Shown here: piece after piece, positions 1 to 8,639 of the stretch
Position numbering within the stretch: the stretch's first letter is position 1
Layout: every line of letters begins with the position of its first letter
Assembly (NCBI GenBank): GCA_003427395.1
Contig: BFEA01000492.1
Span: 1,061,965-1,085,254, forward strand
DNA length: 23,290 nt
Direction: 5' to 3'
Source: Chara braunii
Taxonomy: Eukaryota > Streptophyta > Charophyceae > Charales > Characeae
Program-made: the position numbers and the translations under genes
The notes under the pieces: model-generated
What the model saw: only the letters and a program-made list of their open reading frames with translations
Database searches by the model: none
Told to the model about the DNA's origin: nothing

Positions 1-13
1 TTTTTTTTTTTTT

Positions 14-89
<76 letters not shown>
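1..89. repeat. T-run followed by CT microsatellite
   Basis: Eighteen T residues run straight into about 35 uninterrupted CT dinucleotides. The same arrangement, T-run then CT tract in the same orientation, recurs at 22285-22366. It sits at the window edge, so this may simply be where the assembly stopped. It could also be one side of a duplicated pyrimidine-rich insertion target. Confidence 0.97.
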
Positions 90-91
<2 letters not shown>

Positions 92-92
<1 letters not shown>

Positions 93-120
93 ACGTTATT
101 CATTAAAATATAACATTATA
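92..120 (+). repeat. Left terminal inverted repeat (candidate)
   Basis: This 29-base AT-rich sequence, beginning CACGTTATTC and ending ACATTATA, matches the reverse complement of 22256-22284 at 25 of 29 positions by eye. Both copies abut a T/CT microsatellite on their outer side. The match breaks off sharply after ACATTATA. It reads as the left end of a mobile element, although a chance pairing of AT-rich repeats is possible. Confidence 0.6.
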
Positions 121-202
121 CTGTGTCCTCTTTCTAACGAACTCATTTTTGGCTGCAGCCTAAGCAACGTAGGCATGCCCATCCAGGGGTTAACCACATG
201 CA

Positions 203-566
203 GAAGTGTGCTGAGATCCATACTTGTGAAACTTCATAAATGAAATCCCAAATGTGGAAGTGTGTCGGGATCCTTACTTGTTGAACTTCAAAAACATGTT
301 GGTGATCCTGTGGGGAAGTGTGTTGGGATCCATACTAGTCAAACTTCGTAAACGAACAACGATTGGCACGCCAAAGGGAACCCTGTGTGGAAGTGTGCCG
401 TGATCCTAACTTGTCAAACTTCAATTTCATAAATGTGATGAAAGATACAGTAACTATATTGTGACACTGTCCTTTTATTACGAATTCAATTTTGACTGCA
501 GTGTTTGTACATCGGCATGCCCGCCCAGTCGCCCCAAATGCGAAAGCTTGCTGACATCCATAGTTG
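203..566 (+). repeat. Left subterminal array of a 24-base motif
   Basis: Five copies of one motif lie at 203-226, 257-280, 315-338, 390-413 and 542-566. The shared pattern is GAAGTGTG, two or three variable bases, GATCC, then TACTTG. Most are followed by an AAACTTC or GAACTTC tail. The motif is a diverged relative of the palindrome found in the interior of the window (GAAGTTCG...GATCC...AACTTC). A similar array lies near the right end at 21467-22101. No gene is visible in 121-1016. Confidence 0.75.
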
Positions 567-756
567 TTGAACTTTTGTAAACAAAATTAGCAATGCAATT
601 AGATTGAATTAGATTAAATTGTGCTCCATCACGATGAATATCAGTATTTTAAATGGTCATGCAAAAAAGGTTTGGGCATCCACTGACCAATTTCACATAA
701 GATGAGATTTCTCATTCATCCACCAACCAGTTTCACAATCATGTTTACACTTCCAG

Positions 757-820
757 TTGAACAGAATTCGAAACATGGAACACAATACTTCAACTTGAAC
801 AGAATTCGGAACATGGAACA
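757..820 (+). repeat. Two-copy 38-base tandem repeat
   Basis: The 26-base segment beginning TTGAACAGAATTCG at 757 recurs at 795 with one clear mismatch. It lies downstream of the minus-strand ParB/methyltransferase-like gene, in its likely 3' flank. It also explains a spurious 104-codon frame (693-1007, minus), which translates the repeat and shows no protein-like conservation. Confidence 0.8.
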
Positions 821-1016
821 TTACGTGACATAGATTACAAAGCCCATACATGACGCAGGACATGCATTGAGCTTGCCATAGATAACGCGAACTCGGAACG
901 ATAAAAGAAAGCAATGCCTCTGGCAGAAGGACAGTTGAATAATGTCTCGATTTACGAAATTTAACGATCAACGAATGAAACACCTTAAAAAAAAGTTTCG
1001 AAGTCAATCAAATCCA

Positions 1017-2987
1017 TCAAAGACAACGATGTTCTAAGACACATGATGCTAATTGTCGTCTAAGAAGCGGAATATCTTTACAAGAGAACTGGAAAGGCGG
1101 TTGATCTCTACGTTGAAACAACATCGCGTACATCAACATGAACACACCAGAGCTTGCTCCATCCACTTGTCTCGGAACTCCATCCACCACAACAAAATCG
1201 TATATCTTGTTCCTCTTCCTCTCACTCAACTTGAACCACATATCTGTCTTCTTGCTCCACACCTTATCTCGTGTTGGCCTCACGACCATGAACTCACAAT
1301 TGTGCCCACTCGAATTGACCTCGCTTTTCACCACCTGCATCGTGAATTGCAAGAGGTCGGAGTTCCCTTCCATTGCGACAACGTGTCGGCCGGCCTTCAG
1401 AAGCTCCCAGATGCTTCGCGCGTGCGGTTTCCCAAGGAACACAACACCCTCTCCCTTCTTGCCAAGAAAATCAAGAAGACCGACGAATTGGGTCGGATTG
1501 CGTTCCATATCCCCGTAGACGCTGCCCTGTCGTTCAAGCGCCACCAGCGACCAGTCGCAAGGCGTGAAAGGAATCTCGGACACATCCGTCTGGGAGACCC
1601 TCTGAGGCAATCGCACCGCAGCAGCGGCACCCGTGGGCAGGTTTCCCTCGTAGACCACGGACGTGTTGACACGCAGATCGTCACCCTTGAAGAGGATGTA
1701 CATGGGGTCTTCCTCCGTGTACAAATTGTTCCCAACGGGGAAGCTTTTTTTTTGCTGCACTCTCCGCACCCACTTCCCTTCCAACAACTTGACAAAAAAA
1801 AGATGGTGCACGCTGGCGAGAAATGACAGGTTGTGCTGCCGCGGCACGAAAACAACGAGAGTCCAATGCGAGGGACACCACGTCTGAAGATAGGAATTCA
1901 AAGTCTCCCACGCTTGGGGCTTCCACAGTTTGAGGTCAACCGGCTCGCACAGATTGAGGACGAGCGTGTGGCTCTTTGTGGCAGCCACTGCCTCCTTCAG
2001 CTCTGCGCCCCTGATGTCCGCCTCTAAAGGGTCATTGGCGAACGGCGCGATGGATGTCACGTTCCCCGTGTCTTTCCATTTAATGTGAACGACGCCTTCG
2101 GCAAGTGCGACTTCCCGGCTCTTCAGTCTGCTTCCATTCAACACAGAGAGAACCTTGTTTCTCAAGTTGACGGACAACTTCTTGTGGCCCGCCAACTTCT
2201 CCGTCACCTCAATCGAGTTGTCCTGGTCGCAACCCATGTACGGCGGGCAGTCCTTGAACAGCACCGAGTCAGAAATGTGTTTCCTGCTGTTATCCCACAA
2301 CTTGTCATCCAATCCCTGACCTTCAAACTTCTTGAACACGGCAGATCTCGATTTCAGGAAACGGTACCTTTGGATCCAGTCCGCGTCCGGCCGCTTCTCG
2401 TGCTTGAATTGGTAGTAATTCCACAACCGGACCAGCATGCGGTCGCACTTCACCAGCTGAACCATGTCCTGCACGCTGAGCTTTCCCAACTTCGCCAACG
2501 ACAGGGAGCCGGCCTGAACCCAAACGACCTCGCAAGCAAGCACCTTTTTCAGAACGCGACACTTCTCATTGTCCGTGAGTGATTCCATTGCTTTCCAACA
2601 ATGCGCGTCCGGGTTTGGCACTTGCACGAACCAATCGCCCTCCTCTTTCTTCTTTTTGCCCTTTTTATTCGGGGGGTCCACGGGGACGTTGTACACCACC
2701 TCCGTTCTGCCTAATTTGTCGTTGTGGATGTAGGCGACCCCAGGCTTTACGTTTTTGACCTTCTTCTTTTTGACGGTCCACTTCGCCCCATCGTGGCTCA
2801 GCAATCTGGCCGTCTCCCATTTTTCGAAAAATTCCACGGCCAATTTCCAGACATTTTCCCCAGCCATCGCCAGAGGAAAGTAAGAACGCAGGGCAACATT
2901 TTGCTTCTTAATGGCCTCCTCTTCCTTTTGATCCGCGAGAAGCCACAAGCTGTTTTGAGGCGCCTTATGGAGCGCCGTTGTACAAAA
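1017..2987 (-). CDS. Degenerate DNA-methyltransferase-like and Ulp1-like half of a ParB-MTase gene
   Basis: This open frame continues, in the same frame, the ParB-like half upstream across one TAG codon (2988-2990). Counting residues from the TTG at 2948: a lysine-rich segment lies at 58-106. From about 328 comes a strand-turn segment LVLNLCEP where beta-class methyltransferases carry their DPPY/W catalytic motif, followed by a hydrophobic strand (WTLVVFVP). At 500-527 the pattern FLGKP, LLKAGRHVVAMEG resembles the FxGxG cofactor motif and its following helix and acidic strand. The order (catalytic motif before cofactor motif) fits beta-class enzymes and ParB-methyltransferase fusions of phages and bacteria. 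The key residues of both motifs are missing, so activity is doubtful. Residues 593-643 (QVDGASSGVFMLMYA, then IPLLRRQLA) resemble the end of a Ulp1/C48 cysteine protease with Ser in place of the catalytic Cys. The frame ends with TGA at 1017-1019. Family assignments are by eye. Confidence 0.6.
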   Translation of the reverse strand, partial: FCTTALHKAPQNSLWLLADQKEEEAIKKQNVALRSYFPLAMAGENVWKLAVEFFEKWETARLLSHDGAKWTVKKKKVKNVKPGVAYIHNDKLGRTEVVYNVPVDPPNKKGKKKKEEGDWFVQVPNPDAHCWKAMESLTDNEKCRVLKKVLACEVVWVQAGSLSLAKLGKLSVQDMVQLVKCDRMLVRLWNYYQFKHEKRPDADWIQRYRFLKSRSAVFKKFEGQGLDDKLWDNSRKHISDSVLFKDCPPYMGCDQDNSIEVTEKLAGHKKLSVNLRNKVLSVLNGSRLKSREVALAEGVVHIKWKDTGNVTSIAPFANDPLEADIRGAELKEAVAATKSHTLVLNLCEPVDLKLWKPQAWETLNSYLQTWCPSHWTLVVFVPRQHNLSFLASVHHLFFVKLLEGKWVRRVQQKKSFPVGNNLYTEEDPMYILFKGDDLRVNTSVVYEGNLPTGAAAAVRLPQRVSQTDVSEIPFTPCDWSLVALERQGSVYGDMERNPTQFVGLLDFLGKKGEGVVFLGKPHARSIWELLKAGRHVVAMEGNSDLLQFTMQVVKSEVNSSGHNCEFMVVRPTRDKVWSKKTDMWFKLSERKRNKIYDFVVVDGVPRQVDGASSGVFMLMYAMLFQRRDQPPFQFSCKDIPLLRRQLASCVLEHRCL

Positions 2988-4614
2988 CTAACGCCAATCC
3001 CGGACCTGATCTTGTTTCCCGCTAGGGTTCCCCATCACAGCTCTCGGGCAGCCGTCATGCTTCCACTGCCATCGAATGTCTTTCATAGAAAGTTTCAACT
3101 GTCTAGGAGGCGCCTTCAGGTCCTTCTTATTGTCCTGTGAACTAACAAGAAAATACCCTTCGAAGTCATTGTCAGAAAAGTACACCATCCGTGTCGGCCA
3201 CCGCTCAAAATCGTACTTCTTGGCCACCTCGCTGCCGAACAGCGACCTGGCTGCAGCCGCGTTATGCTGCCCGCACACCGCGTAGTAGTAGTATTCTCCC
3301 GCCATCTCATCCTTCCACTCCTCCGGCTTCAGACATTGTGCCTTGGTCCCAGGAGTTGGTTTTTGAAGCCTCAATGGTGCGAGCTTGAAGACCGACAACT
3401 CGTACGTCTGTTTTTTATTTTCGAATGCAGACCACATTGCTTCCCTTATCGTTTCCACGAGGACGGGATCTAGCGACCGCTGGTTGTAAAGATCCTCCCA
3501 CTCCCTTATGTCGACGATCTGAGTCGGGCTGATCTCAAACTCCCGCCTTGTCCTGACGCCGTCTTTGTACTCCAGGAAGTACCCGACGGCCACGTCGATG
3601 ACAGGCCGCGGTGAAGAAGGTCCCGACTCAGGCTGTTTATGTTTCGAAGTTGGACGTTTGCTACCCGGGTGGCCCTCTTCCACCCCCCTCCCCTTCCGTT
3701 TCTCTCCCCCAGTCCTCAGGGTCTTGGTCTTCTGTTTCTTCGAAGAGCCCACCAACTCTTCTTGACATTCTCCGCTCCTTTTTTGGGGAGTGCCCTGCGC
3801 TCCCTCCCCGCCCATGACCTCGCCTTTCGCGCCATGGCCCTCGGCGGGCTCCAAGTCAGACCCACACATGACTCCCTCTTCTCGGGGATCCGCTGCGGTC
3901 TGTTGCCGGACCCCAAGTATGGACAGCATGGAGCTGTCTCTTTCCCTCGAAGGCGAAAACGGCGGATGCGGTGTCGCCTTATCTTCGTTGTCGTCAAACT
4001 GACCTCTGGCATCCTCCCGCTGCACATGTGTAGCCTCCCCGGAACCCAGATCCCCCCCCTCCCCCGCTGCCCCGCTCGACTCACAACCGCCGCACGGCTG
4101 CAAAGGCATTGACAGTTCCAGGTCGGGACCGACTTCGCAAGGGACGTCGAGGGCGATGCCCGTGTCCTCCAACAGGTCGAAGAACTCTCGACCCGAAACA
4201 AACCCGCCCTGCCGGCGGAGGTCGTTGTAGAACGGGGTGTTCGCAGCACCCGCTCCGAACCCCTTGAACAGACACATGTCGAGAACTGCCCCCTTGGCAC
4301 CGGCGACGACGTTCCCCTTCGAACCGTACACATTTTTCATGTAAAATCGTCGACGACTGCCTTTCACATTCTCCCACCGCAAGACAGCCCCCAGAACCCT
4401 GCGGCGCTTGTTGGCTTCGACGAAGATCACAAGACCACACGGCTGCTGGACTGGGTTCGTAGCATCAGCACAACACCAGTCGACGAACCATTTCGACCTA
4501 GCGTGGTCGGACCACGTCCTCGAGGTCGTAGACGACCGTTTGTAGAATCTTTCCCAGATCCCATCCCAGAGGTCGCTGCAGGCTTCCCTTCGCCCCTGGA
4601 CGAAGACATATTGT
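2988..4614 (-). CDS. ParB-like domain protein, N-terminal half, ending at in-frame TAG
   Basis: The exon begins at a strong 3' splice site at 4615/4614 and stays open for about 540 codons to TAG at 2988-2990. Counting from the start of the extended open frame at 4646: residues 51-160 form a cysteine- and aromatic-rich globular segment I do not recognise. Residues 180-350 are low-complexity, Gly/Glu/Ser/Lys rich, with a likely nuclear localisation signal (KKQKTK...EKRKGRG, about 303-321). Residues 370-500 resemble a ParB/sulfiredoxin-type N-terminal domain: a helix LDPVLVETIREAMW, a long loop, then AVCGQHNAAAARSLFG, which corresponds to the family's GERRxxAA motif with changed charged residues. 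The next codons (13, then the methyltransferase-like part) remain in frame after the TAG. The gene is either broken by a CAG-to-TAG change or read through. ParB assignment is moderately sure; function unknown. Confidence 0.62.
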
Positions 4615-4801
4615 CTGCGGACGAGAATGGAAAAAAAACAAAACACCAGCGAGCGTCAAATCGTAGTCAAAGCACAACGCAGGCGAAAAACAGAGGAGGC
4701 ACACCTTGCCCTCAACACGTCGGTCACATGACGCTATCCGAGGACCTCGAAGTTCGGATCCCGGCGAACTTCTAACTCGAAGACCAGCAATGACATCTTA
4801 C
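4615..4801 (-). other. Spliceosomal intron (candidate)
   Basis: Read on the minus strand, the donor is GTTGCAG|GTAAGATG (4802/4801). The acceptor is a long pyrimidine tract (TTTTTTTTCCATTCTCG) followed by CCGCAG|ACAAT (4615/4614). The 187-base length is ordinary. One copy of the palindromic repeat lies inside at 4749-4772. A caveat is that splicing at exactly these sites would not keep the two flanking open frames in phase. The true acceptor may be a nearby CAG (for example CGTCCAG|GGG), or the gene is already damaged. Confidence 0.6.
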
Positions 4802-4937
4802 CTGCAACGAGATCATTCTTTACAAGGGCACACGCGTCATGCAGCCGGGCGACAACCACGTCGGTTTTTTCCGGAACACGGATGTCCACCAGATCGGGAG
4901 TGGACGGGCGGTGACGCACAAAGCCCGCGCTGGACGG
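4802..4937 (-). CDS. Upstream exon of the ParB/methyltransferase-like gene (partial)
   Basis: Only one minus-strand frame is open up to the strong donor at 4801. It reads STPDLVDIRVPEKTD, then VVVARLHDACALVKNDLVA. It is bounded upstream by an in-frame TGA and has no ATG, so it looks like an internal exon, perhaps starting at CGTCCAG|CGC near 4930. The peptide has a regular hydrophobic pattern but I do not recognise it. The 5' start of the gene is not identified. It may lie further upstream beyond the palindrome-rich stretch 4980-5780, in which I see no other exon. Confidence 0.4.
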
Positions 4938-5414
4938 GGCAGTGTCCTCCTTTCAGCAATAGGAACCCGGACAGCTCAGGACGCGAAATTCGCCGAGATC
5001 CGTACTAAAAGTGCCTGTTCGAAGCCAAACCAACGCACCCACCGAAACGTGAAGTTCGCCGGGATCCGAACTTCAGGAAAATGCGACAGGCAGAGACGGC
5101 GTCAGGCAAACACAGATTGGACTGAACCACGACCCGGAAAGGCCGCACTAACACAAAAAGCCGCTTGAGAAGGACAAGTTCGCCGAAATCCGAACTTCTT
5201 CTGATATGCGCAGCTTGGCATTGGATGAAGCCAAGTTCAAACGAGCAGCCGCGACAACATTGTATGAGTCCCTGGATGAGCAGTTGTGGATCAGGGTTTG
5301 ACTCGTGTCGCAATCCACGGGGGATCATCAAGCCCAGCGCCCGTTCAATACACAGGCGTCACAGGAAGTTCACCGGGATCCAAACTTCAGGAGGCTGCGA
5401 GAGAGACAGACAGA

Positions 5415-5547
5415 AAGTTGGGGTCCTAGCAAGGTGTCCTAGCACGGTGCCAACGGGATTTCCAACACGAGGGCCCGCCAATCGGGATCTCCAGTCGGGA
5501 ACTAACAAGTTGGGGTCCTAGCAAGGTGTCCTAGCACGGTGCCAACG
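5415..5547 (+). repeat. Direct repeat of 41 bases
   Basis: A 41-base sequence beginning AAGTTGGGGTCCTAGC and ending GTGCCAACG occurs at 5415-5455 and, apparently identical, at 5507-5547. Each copy contains an internal near-repeat (GTCCTAGCAAG, GTCCTAGCACG). The second copy is followed directly by a palindromic repeat at 5549. The identity suggests a recent duplication compared with the degenerate repeats around it. Confidence 0.85.
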
Positions 5548-5786
5548 CGAAGTTCGCCGAGATCCGAACTTCGCCGGGGCACGACATGGCAGGAGACGGC
5601 GTCAGAGACAGACGTCCAACATGACTTTCGTCATGTCACTAAACCGAACGACGACCAGGGATTTGCACGACAAGCGCGCGGTGCAGCGTGTACCAGCAAC
5701 CGCGGAGTCTCACACTTCTCTGCAGTCCTACAAATCTGACATGTTAGGCAACACAACCGCATCTCGTCCCTCGCCGTTCTTTTCCC

Positions 5787-6734
5787 TCAAACAGAAGGAC
5801 TAAAGACCGGTTCGGATGCGGCGACATTTGGGGATCCCCCGGGACGACGTCGTGAACCGAAGCCAAACAAAGCATTCAGTGACGATCCGTATAGGCGGGT
5901 CTGCGGTTCGTCGACCGATGCACTCTCCGAAAAAATGGACATGTATTTCATCCTAACAAACACCCCCGGTCGTGCCAAGGAGTTTCCTATGCAGTCCCGT
6001 ATGTCAGCCGCTTTCTCCTCAACCTCACGAAACAACGAATAGTTTCGAACCTGACCTGCTATCACTAAATCTGGCCACCCATCCGCACGTTCAAGCCCAC
6101 GCATCGGCACGAATTTGGACCCTTCAATCACAACCTCGTTGCGCGACACGAGCACAACTGCNTCGACGAGTTTCCTGCTCTTGTTCGAAGCAGCGACACA
6201 CAGAACTTTGGCGAAATCAGATCCGGACACAGTCAACCGCACACAGCAGTACGACACAGCTTGTGGAGAAATCCCGGGGCCACGGAACGGGTACTTGTCC
6301 AGGAACGAGCAGCGACGAGCGCAATCCACCAACTCTTGTTTCCGCGAGCCACCCCAAGTTCGAGGCGACAACCTGACGTTGTGGCACTCGAGGCAACTGA
6401 AATAGCGGCTAATGCAGCTTAGTGCTTTCCGCATATGGTTCAGGAACTTATATCCGAGGACGGCGTCAGGCAGTGGGATGAGGTCCCAGAACTCCAACAT
6501 ATTCGCGAACTTGTACTTGCTTGCCCAAGGGCAGTGAGTCTCCATATTGTCCCAATTGCCCTCGCCCCAGTCGTCAAGATGCGCGTCCATGCACGGGATG
6601 ACGGTCATCCATGGGTCCTCGTCGAAGTCCTTTGCGGTCGCTCCGTGGATCGTTGTCACACCGTTGAAATGCCGCACGGATTTCGCACAAGGACGAAAAG
6701 GTTCTGCTAAGCGAATGTGCGTCTCGGCACTCAT
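5787..6734 (-). CDS. Conserved protein of unknown function, 315 residues
   Basis: An open frame runs from ATG at 6734, just after an in-frame TAG, to a stop at 5787. I do not recognise the family. Visible landmarks are DEDPWMTVIPCMD (about 39-51), CPWASKYKFANMLEFWDLIP (about 68-87), a conserved stretch PFRGPGISPQAVSYCCVRL (about 148-166), SDFAKVLCVAASN, AVVLVSRNE, and a C-terminal RMKYMSIF, then GSSLNALFGFGSR. A second, broken copy at 20363-21165 on the opposite strand matches along nearly the whole length. Two diverged copies keeping the same amino-acid pattern show that this was a real protein. The single N at 6162 falls in a codon that is Asp or Glu; the other copy has Asp, so the frame is unaffected. 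There is no signal peptide or membrane segment. It lies upstream of, and is codirectional with, the ParB/methyltransferase-like gene. Confidence 0.7.
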   Translation of the reverse strand: MSAETHIRLAEPFRPCAKSVRHFNGVTTIHGATAKDFDEDPWMTVIPCMDAHLDDWGEGNWDNMETHCPWASKYKFANMLEFWDLIPLPDAVLGYKFLNHMRKALSCISRYFSCLECHNVRLSPRTWGGSRKQELVDCARRCSFLDKYPFRGPGISPQAVSYCCVRLTVSGSDFAKVLCVAASNKSRKLVXAVVLVSRNEVVIEGSKFVPMRGLERADGWPDLVIAGQVRNYSLFREVEEKAADIRDCIGNSLARPGVFVRMKYMSIFSESASVDEPQTRLYGSSLNALFGFGSRRRPGGSPNVAASEPVFSPSV

Positions 6735-6992
6735 GGCCTATGGTCTCGAGAAGCTCGACTCGAAGATGCGTGGTGTCGAGAAGGTCCCCTCCATCACGCA
6801 ACCTGCACACCACGCGCACATACCCGACGACACACATGGGCACGGAGACACTCGTAAACGCGTCATGTCTCGCGATGTGCGACCCATGGCATTAGACGCA
6901 ATGTATGCCCCAAGATCCAATTTCGGGTGGGCGACTTCGTCGGTGTTCACATCTACCGGTCCGCGGGCCAGCCGCAAACACGCCTTGCGACA

Positions 6993-7900
6993 TGTTCGCC
7001 TGGATCCGAACTTGGCGAGACTGCGCGGGAAAGACGAAGCTGTCTCCCAAACCCGACGTCCAAAACTGCCAAGAAGTTCGGATCCAGGCGAACTTCAATT
7101 TCGTACGAATAAAAAGTTGTGGCAATCCACCGGTCGTCAGGAAGTCCACAGTCAGAACCCGCACCACCCGAAAGGTGAAGCACGCCGGGGTCCGAAGTCG
7201 ACGGTTTTCCGACGACCCGTGCACGGGAAGTTCGAATCTCAACGGACTTTGCATTTTATAGAATCCGTAATCCGCCGTGATCCAAAATTTACGATTGTCT
7301 GAGGAACCGTGCACGGCAGGTTCTGATCCATGGCCCAGTAGGAACATCTCCTGCCACATGCATTGCGAAAGAAAGACAACTCAAATTCGCCGGGATCCGA
7401 ACTTGGCAAAGTCGCCGGGATCCGAACTTGCGAAAGGAACATCTCCTGCCACATGCATTGCGAAAGGAAGACAACAGGTTCGGATCCACGGCCCGGCAGG
7501 CGAACCCGACGATGGGACGAGGAACCTTTGCACGAGAAGTATGGATCCGGGTGGACTTCGCATTTTTGCGAAACAAAAGTTGTGGCAAACACCCGTTCGC
7601 GAGAAAGGACACAGTCAGTACCCACACCATGCGCGACGCGAAGTTCGCCGGGGTCCGAACTTGCCACGCGAAGTCCGGATCCACAGGAGGGCGTTCGCCG
7701 GGATCCGAACTTCTCGAGACCACGTGGGCGAGAATCAACCGGGGGGCTACACATTTTTTCAAATAAGTTGTGCCAAACCCCGAGAGCTAGAAACCGCGTT
7801 CTGAAACCCGCACATTGAGACAAGCGAAGTCGCCGGGGTGCGAACTTGACTTCTGTGCGAGGAACCGTGCAGTAGAAGTCCGGATCCCGGTGGACTTCGC
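6993..7900. repeat. Palindromic 24-base repeats, middle cluster
   Basis: About a dozen copies or half-copies occur here: 6993-7014, 7073-7096, 7173-7198 (degenerate), 7382-7404, 7409-7430, 7535-7561, 7639-7662, 7692-7713, 7825-7850 and 7876-7900 among them. Many occur as pairs in opposite orientation 60-100 bases apart. Short spacer sequences also repeat, for example GGAACATCTCCTGCCACATG at 7342 and at 7438. No credible coding region is present in 6740-8000; open frames here merely translate the repeats. Confidence 0.85.
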
Positions 7901-8002
7901 ATTATCACGGATCCGAGGTTCGCGGAGGTCCAGACTCGACGAGTGTGCAAGGAATAGTGCGAGCGAGGTATTGATCCGCAGGCCAAGAGGAACCTGTAGT
8001 TG

Positions 8003-8534
8003 GCTGGGATCCGAACTTGGCGAAATCATGTGGGAGATACACACCTGTCTGCCAAACTCGCCGTTCTGCAATATCTTGAAGTTCGGATCCCGGCGGACTT
8101 CATATTTTTCCACGTCCCAGGCTGTGGTTGCGGACCGGGGTTGCGAAGCGTGTTCGAGCAGCTGCATGAAGTTCGCCGGGATCCGGACTTGGCGAAATTG
8201 CGTGGGAGACATACACCTGTCTGCCGAACTCGCCGTCCAACAATTTCTTCAAGTTTGGATCCTGGCGGACTTCCAACTTTTAAATGTCCAAGGCTGTGGT
8301 TGGGGACCGGGGTTGCGAAGCGTGTTCGAACAGCTGCATGAAGTTCACCGGGATCCGAACTTGACGAAATTGCGTGGGAGATGCACACGTGTCTGGCAAA
8401 CTCGCCGTCCAGCAATTTCTTGAAGTTCGGATCCCGACGGACTTCTAATTTTCCACGTCCCTGGTTGTGCTTGCGCACCGGGGTTGAGAAGCGTGTTTGA
8501 ACAGCTGCACAAGCTCGCCAGGATCCCAACTTCT
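8003..8534 (+). repeat. Tandem array with 172-base unit, about three copies
   Basis: The landmark CGAAATyrygTGGGAG starts at 8021, 8193 and 8365, an exact 172-base step. Each unit contains one palindrome copy in each orientation (for example 8077-8102 and 8166-8190). It also contains a shared segment reading CCGGGGTTGCGAAGCGTGTT. A fourth unit is truncated at about 8534, after CAGGATCCCAACTTCT. The unit length is close to nucleosome spacing, as in many satellites, but three copies cannot show that this matters. Confidence 0.9.
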
Positions 8535-8639
8535 TCCGGTGTTTGATTGCGAGATCAGTTCTATTGGAACGACCACGTTCCGATCGCGAGAACAGTGCCG
8601 ACGACGCGTGGGGTGGTGGGTGCTCAACGTTCGCCGTTC

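Larger units (their letters stand above)
4749..5572. repeat. Palindromic 24-base repeats, left cluster
   Basis: Copies lie at 4749-4772, 4986-5007 (degenerate), 5051-5074, 5176-5198, 5365-5388 and 5549-5572. The consensus has seven-base arms AAGTTCG and CGAACTT around GATCCCGG (or CCGGGATC on the other strand), often extended by a G and a C outside. Both orientations occur, spacing is irregular, and variation is mostly single transitions (CGCCGAGATC, CACCGGGATC). There is no reading frame through them. They are short dispersed elements or protein-binding sites, not a CRISPR array. Confidence 0.9.

Noticed and set aside
1053-2582. Plus-strand open frames of 257 and 165 codons
   Set aside because: They are antisense to the better supported ParB/methyltransferase-like gene and have no recognisable domain.
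4749-8534. Possible CRISPR array of palindromic repeats
   Set aside because: Spacing is irregular, orientation is mixed, copies are diverged and also scattered 8 kb away, no cas gene is present, and the context is eukaryotic.
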